From assembly GCF_002258215.1 (NCBI RefSeq), contig NZ_NEFY01000003.1, forward strand, positions 186,001 through 250,000: 64,000 bases of DNA. The letters run 5' to 3'. Origin of the DNA: Marinobacter vinifirmus (GTDB taxonomy: Bacteria; Pseudomonadota; Gammaproteobacteria; Pseudomonadales; Oleiphilaceae). The notes below the pieces were generated by a model. The model saw only the letters and a program-made list of their open reading frames with translations. It was not told the DNA's origin and did no database searches. Of this stretch, positions 27,212-34,692 are shown one piece after another (the first letter of the stretch is position 1; each line of letters opens with the position of its first letter). Made by a program: the position numbers and the translations under genes.

Positions 27212-28759
27212 TCAACTCAAAGGTTGTTTGTGCTCTTCAGTGTAATTGAAAGCTGGCGGAGTGCGGCCGGAATCATTGCTCAACGCTGCACTCTTGGTTA
27301 CCGGTTCCAGCAGAAACAGAATGTAACGCCGGTTTTGATCGACCGGATCGGCTATCTGCTCCAGTTGGTCGAGCAAGTCACGCTGATCTTTATCCACCGC
27401 TACAGCGATGGGCAACGTTCGATTTCCATCAGCGAGTTCGCGCCTGAGGGCTTCCACCTCAATGCCATCAACTCTACCCGCGCTGTAAAACCGGGCAGAA
27501 AACGGAGGGACGCCGGTATAAACAAGCCTCGCAGAGGGCTTGTCAGACAGATGACTGGCGGTCATCACCAGCTCCCGTTCCGTTCTCAGCAGCTCCGGAT
27601 GAAGGCTCACCCAGCCGCTGGCAAGTGAGCCAAGCACGGGGATGAAAAGGGTGGCGGCCACTGAGGAACGCTTCAAGCGTCGGCCGATGTCTGGCATCAG
27701 TAGCCCGGAGCTGAGCGCGGCAACAAATGGCAGACCAGGCAGCACATAGGTCCAGAGTATGTTACCGGCCAGGGTAAAGAACACGGCCGGTGTCACCGCG
27801 GCCAGGAGTACCAGCGCGCTGACATGTTGTTCGCCAGTATGCCATTGCTGCAGCTGGAAGGCGCCGCACCAGTGGTTGCGAAGCACGCCAGCCACCGCGA
27901 CAAGCCCCCAGGGCATGCTGGCAAGCACAAGATAGAGCCAGATCGTGCCCCGGGGGAAATCATGGGCACTGCCGTAAAGGTCACCCTGCCAGCCGCTGAC
28001 GACAAAGCGCTTGATGTGCTCACCGACAATGAAGTAATCCAGGAAACCCGGTGTCTTCAGCTCTGCCAGGACATACCAGGGCGCTGACATCAACAGGGTC
28101 AGGGCCAGCCCGCGCACCCAGGGCAAACTGTGCCAGAGGGTCTGCCAACGGTTGAAGGTGAGCGCCCAGAGGAACACCGGCAGGCCAGCAAGCACCAGAA
28201 CCAGTGGTCCCTTGGCCAGCAGGCCAGTAGCCAGGCCGATGAAGAACAGCCAGCCCCAGAGCGGCGGCCCCCCCTGCAGGCGAATGATCAGGCTCACCAG
28301 TGTCAGGCTGGTGCCAAGGGCCAGGAATGAATCCGTCATTACCGTGCCGGCAGACAGAAAACCCAATGCCGTAGTGGCGTAGATTAACGCAGCCCAGAGC
28401 CCTTGAGTTTTGGCTCCGTGGCCGAGCGGGTCGGGGTGCAGGTAGCGACGCAGGTTGTAGACCAGCCAGACGATGCCGACATTGGCCAGCCAGGAGGGCA
28501 GTCGGCCGGCGAATTCGCTGACGCCGAACAGCTTGAACGACAGTGCCTGAGTCCAGAACGACAGGGGCGGCTTGCCCCAGAAAGGCACACCAATATCGAA
28601 CCAGGGGGTTATCCAGTCGCCGGTTTCCGCCATAATCCGCGCCATCTCCGCGTAGCGGGGCTCGGTGGTGTCCGCGAACGGCAACAAGGCAGACAGGCCG
28701 AGCCTGGCAGCAAGCACCGAGACCAGCAGCCACAGCAAGGTGTTACTGATTCTGGTCAT
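27212..28759 (-). CDS. ArnT-like glycosyltransferase family 39 membrane protein
   Basis: A 515-residue inner-membrane protein of the ArnT/PMT type. The first-loop acidic motif is ADTTEPRYAEMARIM (about residues 29-43), then VPFWGKPPLSFW, as in ArnT proteins that bind the polyprenyl phosphate sugar. Roughly eleven to twelve helices and a short periplasmic tail follow. It overlaps the GT2 gene by 17 bases, giving a gtrA-GT2-GT39 unit that matches the logic of the arnC/arnT pathway: load sugar on undecaprenyl phosphate, flip, transfer to lipid A or another glycan. It is a divergent paralogue of the protein at 21811. Confidence 0.85.
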   Translation of the reverse strand: MTRISNTLLWLLVSVLAARLGLSALLPFADTTEPRYAEMARIMAETGDWITPWFDIGVPFWGKPPLSFWTQALSFKLFGVSEFAGRLPSWLANVGIVWLVYNLRRYLHPDPLGHGAKTQGLWAALIYATTALGFLSAGTVMTDSFLALGTSLTLVSLIIRLQGGPPLWGWLFFIGLATGLLAKGPLVLVLAGLPVFLWALTFNRWQTLWHSLPWVRGLALTLLMSAPWYVLAELKTPGFLDYFIVGEHIKRFVVSGWQGDLYGSAHDFPRGTIWLYLVLASMPWGLVAVAGVLRNHWCGAFQLQQWHTGEQHVSALVLLAAVTPAVFFTLAGNILWTYVLPGLPFVAALSSGLLMPDIGRRLKRSSVAATLFIPVLGSLASGWVSLHPELLRTERELVMTASHLSDKPSARLVYTGVPPFSARFYSAGRVDGIEVEALRRELADGNRTLPIAVAVDKDQRDLLDQLEQIADPVDQNRRYILFLLEPVTKSAALSNDSGRTPPAFNYTEEHKQPLS

Positions 28760-29750
28760 GGCCGGCCACTCGCAGCATGGGTTGTATGTAAGTCATGGTC
28801 TCCTGACTATCTTCCGCCACGATAAAAACCGGGCGTTGCTTGGTTTCCATATAGATGCGCCCGATGTATTCCCCCAACAAGCCGACACACAGAAGCTGGA
28901 CGCCGGACAGGAAGGTGATCATGGCAATCAGGGAGGCATAGCCCGGTGTTGAAATGCCGAAGGCCAGCGCCCGGATTACCTCCCAGAGGCCAACGGTGCC
29001 GCCTGCCCCCGCGGCCAGTAAGCCCAGCACAAGGGCCAGTCGCAGTGGTCGGGTCGAGAATGAGGTGATGCCCTCCATGGCCAGGTGTACGAGTTTCAGG
29101 TAGTTCCACTTGGTGCTGCCTGCGATTCGGGGGTCGCGATCGAATTCCAGGGTTACGGTGGGCATACCGACCCAGGCAAACATGCCCTTGAGGTAACGGT
29201 TGCGTTCCGGAAGCCGGTTCAGGGCCTCGACCGTGCGCCGGCTCATCAGCCGGAAGTCGCCGGTATCGACCGGAATCGGAGAATCGCTGATCCGATTGAT
29301 CAGACGATAGAAAAGGCTGGCCGTGATGCGTTTAAGCCAGCTTTCGCCGGCCCGGGATCGGCGTTTCATCAGCACGACATCGGCCCCTTTGCGCCATTCG
29401 GCAAGCATGTCGGGAATCAGTTCGGGGGGATCCTGAAGGTCTGCATCCATAAGCACCACGGCCTCGCCGCGGGCGTGCTCCAGGCCGGCCGAGACTGCCG
29501 CCTCCTTGCCGAAGTTTCGGGACAACTGCAAGACACGGATTTCTGGCTGCCGTTGCCTGGCGGCCATCAGAATGGCGACCGAATCATCCCGACTGCCGTC
29601 GTCGACAAACAGCAGCTCAAAGCTGCCGTCGAGCTTTTGCCCGGTCGTCCAGAGTCGAGCCAGCAGGGCCGGGAGCACTTCAGCCTCGTTGTGGACCGGA
29701 ATAACTATGCTCAGCATAGGTTCAGGGGAGCTTGAGCGTTGTTTTTTCAT
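28743..29750 (-). CDS. ArnC/GtrB-like polyprenyl-phosphate glycosyltransferase
   Basis: A 335-residue GT2 enzyme with a C-terminal two-helix membrane anchor (about residues 232-290), the architecture of ArnC, GtrB and YkcC. Motifs: LSIVIPVHNEAEVL, LFVDDGSRDDS, VLMDADLQDPPELI and RNRYLKGMFAWVG. It should transfer a sugar from a UDP-sugar to undecaprenyl phosphate on the cytoplasmic face. The ATG at 29750 has AGAGGT upstream and overlaps gtrA by 29 bases; an ATG at 29717 is the alternative start and has no clear ribosome site. The sugar is undetermined. Confidence 0.87.
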   Translation of the reverse strand: MKKQRSSSPEPMLSIVIPVHNEAEVLPALLARLWTTGQKLDGSFELLFVDDGSRDDSVAILMAARQRQPEIRVLQLSRNFGKEAAVSAGLEHARGEAVVLMDADLQDPPELIPDMLAEWRKGADVVLMKRRSRAGESWLKRITASLFYRLINRISDSPIPVDTGDFRLMSRRTVEALNRLPERNRYLKGMFAWVGMPTVTLEFDRDPRIAGSTKWNYLKLVHLAMEGITSFSTRPLRLALVLGLLAAGAGGTVGLWEVIRALAFGISTPGYASLIAMITFLSGVQLLCVGLLGEYIGRIYMETKQRPVFIVAEDSQETMTYIQPMLRVAGHDQNQ

Positions 29751-30183
29751 GGAAAACAAACCTCTTGGCAAAGAAGTAATTGGCAACCGTGACGAGTGCC
29801 GTGGCCAGGAACTGTGCTGACAGGACTTTGAGGCCAGCCAGGCTGAGAACGGAGAAGCTGAAAAGGTTCAGGGTCCAGCCCAGACTGGCTGCCGCCAGGT
29901 ATCGCGGCATCGCGACTCGGTGCGGCAGGTTCGAGGCAAACGCGTACTGATGCTGGGCCACGTAGTTGAAAACCAGTCCGGCCGTGGCTCCGGTTGCTGT
30001 TGCTAGCCTGGGGTCAAGCCCGGCCTGAACCAGCAGGCCCATCATCAGCCAATGCAACAGCGTGGCCAGTCCGCCGGCTGCAAGGAAACGGGCAAGTCGG
30101 CGTTGAAAAAAATGGCGAGCTTTGGGCATAGGTGTTTGCGTCTGTGTCGATTGTTTTCGGGATAGCCCCGAGGTTGGCCGCAA
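29722..30183 (-). CDS. GtrA-like membrane protein
   Basis: A small four-helix inner-membrane protein of the GtrA family, often paired with GtrB-type enzymes and thought to help flip polyprenyl-phosphate sugars. Helices begin at RFLAAGGLATLLHWLMMGLL; the conserved FNYVAQHQYAF and VANYFFAKRFVF blocks are present. Start choice is uncertain. A TTG at 30183 (153 residues) has AGGAGGGG six bases upstream. An ATG at 30129 (135 residues) has no ribosome site but would fit if transcription begins from the nearest PmrA-type box, whose -10 candidate TAGATT lies at 30187-30182. Confidence 0.82.
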   Translation of the reverse strand: MRPTSGLSRKQSTQTQTPMPKARHFFQRRLARFLAAGGLATLLHWLMMGLLVQAGLDPRLATATGATAGLVFNYVAQHQYAFASNLPHRVAMPRYLAAASLGWTLNLFSFSVLSLAGLKVLSAQFLATALVTVANYFFAKRFVFHEKTTLKLP

Positions 30184-30197
30184 TCTACCCCTCCTTT

Positions 30198-30214
30198 CTT
30201 AAGTGAGCCTTAAC
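30198..30214. promoter_or_regulatory. PmrA-type box 1 (gtrA-proximal)
   Basis: CTTAAG (30198-30203), spacer TGAGC, CTTAAC (30209-30214). Half-sites are 11 bases apart, as in the PmrA consensus. On the minus strand, a weak -10 candidate TAGATT follows after 10 bases. Confidence 0.75.
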
Positions 30215-30231
30215 CGTGCAGGCACAGAAAC

Positions 30232-30248
30232 CTTAAGGCGCTCTTAAG
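30232..30248. promoter_or_regulatory. PmrA-type box 2 (central, inside a long palindrome)
   Basis: CTTAAG (30232-30237), spacer GCGCT, CTTAAG (30243-30248): a perfect repeat of the consensus half-site. The box is the core of an inverted repeat with 15-base perfect arms (30223-30237 and 30243-30257). It starts 34 bases from box 1, about three helical turns. Confidence 0.8.
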
Positions 30249-30264
30249 GTTTCTGTGGTGCCGT

Positions 30265-30297
30265 CTTAAGACTGGTTTAAGCCAGCCTTTCTAATCT
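30265..30297 (+). promoter_or_regulatory. PmrA-type box 3 with -10 element, facing the hemolysin/ligase cluster
   Basis: CTTAAG (30265-30270), spacer ACTGG, TTTAAG (30276-30281). A -10 candidate TAATCT (30292-30297) follows after 10 bases, the same spacing as the box before the gene at 25006. The start codon of the first gene of the plus-strand cluster is at 30356, so this box is placed to activate that cluster. Confidence 0.7.
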
Positions 30298-30355
30298 GTC
30301 AGCCATGACCCTGCGTCCGTCTGGGCCAGGAAAAGCAAGCAGAGAGAAGGCAGCC

Positions 30356-31066
30356 ATGACTGATCCGTTAACAATGTCGACCTGTTGTCCTCCGGATTCC
30401 GGGGAGTTGGTTCCGGCCGTCCGTTGTGCTGGCCGGTGGTTTTGCGAAATCCAGTCCAACACGCCATTGGCCCACACGGTGTCGGATTTCATTCGGCGCC
30501 GCTTCCTCCACGCGTACGGGGCCGAGCCTTCCCTGCGTATTCCACGGCTTCTGGCCCTGACAACCGCTCAGGGAACGCTGCTGGCCGCCGTTGGCGTGCG
30601 CAATGCGGAACAGGAACGGCTTTTTCTGGAGGATTACCTGTCGGTGCCGGTGCAAACACTGATGCCGGAACCGGGAACAAGGCGCAGCGGTATTGCCGAA
30701 ATTGCCCACCTGGCCGGGGTGGAAGCCGGGGTCAGCCGCTATCTGTTCGCCTCGCTCTCAGTGTGGTTGGATGCTGCCGGCTATGACTGGGTGGTGTGTA
30801 CCGGTACCGACCAGTTGCGCAACAGTTTCCATCGGCTCGGCATCGCCACGCAGGTGCTGGCGGATGCCGACCCTTCAAAATTGCCGGATGGCGGCGCTGG
30901 TTGGGGTCGCTATTACGACCATCATCCGGTGGTGATGACCATCAAGGTCGCTGATGGTATGGCGGCCTTGCGCACCGCCGGCTTGCTGAAGCTGGTGCAG
31001 CCGGTTGTTGCGGCCGAGTATAAACCGCAGGCGGACCTGGGAGGTGCCTATGGCCGCCTTGCCTGA
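30356..31066 (+). CDS. Thermostable hemolysin family protein (GNAT-like)
   Basis: A 236-residue protein of the family named after the Vibrio thermostable hemolysin; no signal peptide is visible, so a secreted toxin role is doubtful. The segment FIRRRFLHAYGA, the acidic LFLEDYLSVPV and IAEIAHLAG followed by ASLSVWLDAAGYDWVVCTGT recall acyltransferases of the GNAT and LuxI type (Arg-rich start, E-[IL]-x-x-[FL] strand). The ATG at 30356 has GAGAAGG before it. It overlaps the ligase fusion gene by 17 bases, suggesting joint function, perhaps acyl transfer from a product of the ligase. The acyltransferase idea is my inference. Confidence 0.75.
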   Translation: MTDPLTMSTCCPPDSGELVPAVRCAGRWFCEIQSNTPLAHTVSDFIRRRFLHAYGAEPSLRIPRLLALTTAQGTLLAAVGVRNAEQERLFLEDYLSVPVQTLMPEPGTRRSGIAEIAHLAGVEAGVSRYLFASLSVWLDAAGYDWVVCTGTDQLRNSFHRLGIATQVLADADPSKLPDGGAGWGRYYDHHPVVMTIKVADGMAALRTAGLLKLVQPVVAAEYKPQADLGGAYGRLA

Positions 31067-33242
31067 TCTCCTGTCTCAGCGGGTCCGGCAACATCCGGAG
31101 CGCATTGCACTGCAGGGGCCAGACGCCAGTTTCAGTTATCAGCAGCTATGGCGGGCGGCGCAGTTGGTGGCCGAACAGTTGCGAAACCTGGGTGTTAAAC
31201 GCATCGGGCTGTGTGGCGTCAACACCCCGGCCTGGGTGGTGGCGGACCTGGCCTGCCTGATGGCAGAGGTGGTGTGTGTGCCGGTGCCGGTGTTTTTCTC
31301 CAAAAGCCAGACCGAGCACCTGATTCAGCGGGCAGGGCTGGATGCCCTGCTGTTCAGTGCCGAGGCCGACCAGGCGGAGGCGATTGGCCAGGGTGTCTGG
31401 TTGCGGCTCATGCCGGTGTCTCCGGGGGCGGCCTGGATGCCGGAACACACCGCCAAGATTACCTTCACCTCCGGCAGCACCGGCACCCCCAAGGGCGTGT
31501 GCCTGTCGGCGCAGCAGATGGCTGCGACCGCTTGTGCACTGCAACAGCGGCTTGAAGGTGTGACGTTACAGCAACACCTGTGCATCCTGCCCCTGGCGAC
31601 CCTGCTGGAGAACATTGCCGGGGTATACCTGCCCCTGCTGATGGGTGCCACGGTGACGGTTGCCCCGCTGCAAACCCTGGGCATGACTGGCAGCAGCGGC
31701 CTGGAACTGGGCCAGCTGGTGGCCGGCCTGAATCAGCACCAGCCCCATTCGGTGATTCTGGTGCCGGAGCTGGCCATGGCGCTGGTCAATGCCGCCGAGC
31801 AGGGTTCGCTGGCTACGGATTCGTTTCGTTTCCTGGCCGTTGGTGGTGGCCGGGTTTCACCAGATTTGCTGGCCCGTGGCCGGGCGATGAATTTGCCGCT
31901 GTACGAAGGTTACGGCTTGTCCGAGTGCGGCTCTGTGGTGGCCCTGAACATACCGGGCGCTGAACGGGAGGGCACTGTGGGCCGGCCGCTTTCGCATGTA
32001 CAGGTTCAGGTGGACGACAATCAGCGGATTCTGGTGCGGGGCAACACCCATCTGGGGTATCTGGGCGACGAGCCCGAGGATGATGGCTGGCTGGACACCG
32101 GAGACCTTGGGGCGATCAGCCCGGAGGGTTTCCTGGCTGTTAACGGCCGCGCCAAGAACCTGATCATCACCAGTTTTGGCCGCAACATCAGCCCGGAATG
32201 GCTGGAGAGCGAGCTGGTACAGGCCGTGGGTGCCACCCAGGCCGTGGTGTTTGGTGATGGCGAACCACAACCCAGCGCCTTGCTGGTGGTTCGGGATGGT
32301 CGTGGCCCGGACAAGCTGCGGGCCGCCCTGATGGCACTCAATGCCGGTTTGCCCGACTACGCCCGTTTGCAGGCCGTGTACATACGCCGGCAACCGCTGA
32401 CCCAGGCCGAGGGCCATATCACCGCCAACGGCCGCCCCGTGCGGCACCAGATTCAGGCTGACCTGCCCATGCTCATGGCCGAAGCCTTTCCCCTTTTTAT
32501 GAATCTTTCTGTGCCTGCGGGCACTTCTCCCCAACAGACAACGCCAGGAGTCTCCAACATGGCATTTTTTGACCGACTGCAATCCGAAACCGAACAGGCC
32601 CGGGCCCATGTCACCGGAGCCCCGGTGATTCAAGCCATCCAGGAGGGTCGCTTTGACCTTGAAGGCTACACCTGGTTTCTGACCCAGGCCTACCACCACG
32701 TGAAACACACGGTACCGCTGATGATGGCTTGCGGCGGGCGGCTCCCTGAGCGGCTGGAGTTTGTGCGCAAGGCGCTGGTGGAATACATCGAGGAAGAATA
32801 CGGCCACCACGAGTGGATCCTGAACGACCTGGAAGCCTGTGGTGAAGACAAGGAAGCCATCCGCCATGGCCAGCCGGATACCTCCATCGAGCTGATGGTG
32901 GCTTACCTGTACGACCGCATCCAGCGCGGCAACCCGGCCGCCTTTTTCGGCATGGTTCAGGTACTGGAAGGCACCTCCATCGAACTGGCCACGCCGCTGG
33001 GCGAAGCCATCCAGAAACAGCTGGGCCTGCCTGACCAGGCCTTCAGCTATCTGTATTCTCACGGCGCACTGGACCAGGAGCACTTCGAGTTTTTCCGCAA
33101 CCTGATGGACAGCATTACAGATCCGGACGACCAGCAGGTCATCATCGAGTCGGCCCGCATGGTGTATCGACTTTACGGCGACATGCTGCACAGCATTCCG
33201 CTGCCGGCCAGTAACAAGGAGCAGCGCCATGAGGCTGCATGA
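31050..33242 (+). CDS. AMP-forming acyl/aryl ligase fused to a haem-oxygenase-like diiron oxidase
   Basis: A 730-residue two-domain protein. Residues about 1-480 are an ANL-type adenylating enzyme: P-loop TSGSTGTPKG (140-149), YEGYGLSECG, DTGDLG, and GRAKNLIITSFGRNISPEW. The A10 position that normally holds the catalytic Lys reads ITANGRPVR, with Arg 462 instead. Residues about 504-720 are a TenA/haem-oxygenase-like fold with a full diiron ligand set: E582/E583, H586/H587, E640, H671, D675, H678, as in UndA- and CADD-type oxidases. The linker looks like a former intergenic region, with AGGAG and an ATG at 32559. GGGAGGT precedes the start at 31050. Substrate unknown. Confidence 0.85.
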   Translation: MAALPDLLSQRVRQHPERIALQGPDASFSYQQLWRAAQLVAEQLRNLGVKRIGLCGVNTPAWVVADLACLMAEVVCVPVPVFFSKSQTEHLIQRAGLDALLFSAEADQAEAIGQGVWLRLMPVSPGAAWMPEHTAKITFTSGSTGTPKGVCLSAQQMAATACALQQRLEGVTLQQHLCILPLATLLENIAGVYLPLLMGATVTVAPLQTLGMTGSSGLELGQLVAGLNQHQPHSVILVPELAMALVNAAEQGSLATDSFRFLAVGGGRVSPDLLARGRAMNLPLYEGYGLSECGSVVALNIPGAEREGTVGRPLSHVQVQVDDNQRILVRGNTHLGYLGDEPEDDGWLDTGDLGAISPEGFLAVNGRAKNLIITSFGRNISPEWLESELVQAVGATQAVVFGDGEPQPSALLVVRDGRGPDKLRAALMALNAGLPDYARLQAVYIRRQPLTQAEGHITANGRPVRHQIQADLPMLMAEAFPLFMNLSVPAGTSPQQTTPGVSNMAFFDRLQSETEQARAHVTGAPVIQAIQEGRFDLEGYTWFLTQAYHHVKHTVPLMMACGGRLPERLEFVRKALVEYIEEEYGHHEWILNDLEACGEDKEAIRHGQPDTSIELMVAYLYDRIQRGNPAAFFGMVQVLEGTSIELATPLGEAIQKQLGLPDQAFSYLYSHGALDQEHFEFFRNLMDSITDPDDQQVIIESARMVYRLYGDMLHSIPLPASNKEQRHEAA
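32546..32561 (+). promoter_or_regulatory. Internal ribosome site and start codon for the oxidase domain
   Basis: AGGAG (32546-32550) stands 8 bases before an in-frame ATG (32559-32561) at the exact boundary of the diiron oxidase domain (codon 504). Translation from here would give a separate 227-residue oxidase beside the full fusion. Confidence 0.5.
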
Positions 33243-34011
33243 CCGAACCTTTCTGCTGCTGGGCGGCACTGGCGGCATTGGCCAGGCCCTGATCAGCCCC
33301 CTGGTGGAAAGTGGTGCCCGGGTGATTGTGGCGACCCGCCATCCCGAGCGGCTGGAAAAGCGCGCAGGCGTTTCCCCGGTGCACCTGGAGCTGGCCAGCC
33401 TGGAACTGGACCGGCAACTGCAACAGCTGACCGAGGTGTATCCGGATATTGATGGCGTGATCCACTGCGCCGGCCAGAACCGCTTTGCGGCGCTGGAGGG
33501 CATGGCGGTCAGCGACCTGGACGCCCAGCTCATGGTCAACCTGCGTTCCGCCATGCTGGTCGCCCGGCATTTTGTCCCGCGGTTCCGTAAAGCGGGGATG
33601 GGCGGCCTGGTGTTTGTGGGTTCCACCTTCGGCAGTATCGGGTTCCCGGGCTACACCGCTTACTGTGCCAGCAAATTCGGCCTGCGCGGCTTTACCGAAG
33701 CCCTGCGCCGGGAGCTGGCGGATACCCCGGTGCAGGTGGTGTACGTGGCCCCCAGGGCGACCGCCACGGCCATGAACCCGGAGCCGGTGAACGAGTTGAA
33801 CCGGGCGCTGGGCAATGCCATGGACGCTCCGGAAACCGTGGCGGCCCAGATTCTTCAGACCATGGAAAAGGATGAGCGCCGGCGCTTCCTGGGCTGGCCG
33901 GAAAAACTGTTTGTGGTGATCAACGGCATCCTGCCGAAGATGGTGGATAAAGCCATGTTGAAACAACTGCCGATCATCCGGCGCTTTCTGGATTCAGGAG
34001 CAATGTCATGA
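33229..34011 (+). CDS. Short-chain dehydrogenase/reductase
   Basis: A 260-residue NAD(P)-dependent SDR. The Rossmann motif is GGTGGIG (residues 12-18), the structural motif is CAGQN, and the catalytic Ser and Tyr-x-x-x-Lys are in GSTFGS and YCASK (YTAYCASKFG). A Arg after the first strands (ATRHPERL) favours NADPH. The start overlaps the fusion gene by 14 bases and the stop overlaps the next gene by 4, so all four genes of the cluster are probably cotranslated. It would reduce or oxidise a carbonyl or hydroxyl in the product of the ligase/oxidase; a long C-terminal tail (VVINGILPKMVDKAM) may touch the membrane. Confidence 0.87.
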   Translation: MRLHDRTFLLLGGTGGIGQALISPLVESGARVIVATRHPERLEKRAGVSPVHLELASLELDRQLQQLTEVYPDIDGVIHCAGQNRFAALEGMAVSDLDAQLMVNLRSAMLVARHFVPRFRKAGMGGLVFVGSTFGSIGFPGYTAYCASKFGLRGFTEALRRELADTPVQVVYVAPRATATAMNPEPVNELNRALGNAMDAPETVAAQILQTMEKDERRRFLGWPEKLFVVINGILPKMVDKAMLKQLPIIRRFLDSGAMS

Positions 34012-34628
34012 AGTGGATGATGATGGTATTGGCCGCGTTGCTGGCCATGCCGGCGTGGGCCCAGGATGTACCAACCGAACTGGCGCAGATCCAGCAACGC
34101 TGGGCTGAAATCCAGTATCAGACACCCGAACAGGAAAAAGAAAAGGCATTCGAGGCACTGGCCACCGAGGCCAAGGCCTTTGTTGAGCGTTACCCGGGCC
34201 GGGCGGAACCGCTGATCTGGCAGGGTATTGTGCTCAGCACCTACGCTGGCGCCGAAGGCGGTCTGGGCGCCCTGGGGTTGGTAAAAGAGGCCAGGGCTTC
34301 ACTGGAAGCGGCACTGGACATCGATCCAGAGGCACTGGATGGCTCGGCCTACACGTCTCTGGGTAGTCTATACTACCAGGTGCCGGGTTGGCCGCTGGGG
34401 TTCGGGGATGACAGCAAGGCGCGGAGTTATCTGCAAAAAGCCCTGGCGATCAACCCTGATGGCATTGATGCCAATTATTTTTTCGGGGATTTTCTGCTGG
34501 ATCAGGATGAGCCGGAGCGGGCGCGGGTGTACCTGGAAAAAGTACTGTCGGCGCCAGGCAGGCCGGGCCGTGAGCTGGCAGATGACGGTCGCCGCCGCGA
34601 GGCCACACAGCTTCTCGGGCAACGCTGA
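34008..34628 (+). CDS. Secreted TPR-like protein
   Basis: A 206-residue protein with a signal peptide (MVLAALLAMPAWAQ, cleavage about residue 18) and helical repeats in the mature part; ASLEAALDIDPEALD, SYLQKALAINPDGID and VYLEKVLSAPGRPG have the A-L-x-x-x-P spacing of tetratricopeptide repeats. It overlaps the SDR stop by ATGA and is the last gene of the cluster. Its role is unknown; a periplasmic scaffold or binding partner is possible. A palindrome CCGGAACGTGTTCCGG lies just downstream without a T tract. Confidence 0.75.
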   Translation: MKWMMMVLAALLAMPAWAQDVPTELAQIQQRWAEIQYQTPEQEKEKAFEALATEAKAFVERYPGRAEPLIWQGIVLSTYAGAEGGLGALGLVKEARASLEAALDIDPEALDGSAYTSLGSLYYQVPGWPLGFGDDSKARSYLQKALAINPDGIDANYFFGDFLLDQDEPERARVYLEKVLSAPGRPGRELADDGRRREATQLLGQR

Positions 34629-34692
34629 GCAAACACCCTGCCGAGGGCCGGAACGTGTTCCGGTGCCCGGTGTGATGCATCGAGCTTATCGC

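Noticed and set aside
31857..33626. 589-codon minus-strand frame opposite the ligase-oxidase fusion and SDR genes
   Set aside because: It spans two real genes and has no domain; the plus-strand catalytic motifs are unambiguous.
34637..34680. Terminator candidate after the TPR-like gene (CCGGAACGTGTTCCGG)
   Set aside because: The palindrome has a 2-base centre and no T tract, so it is mentioned with the gene but not called a terminator.
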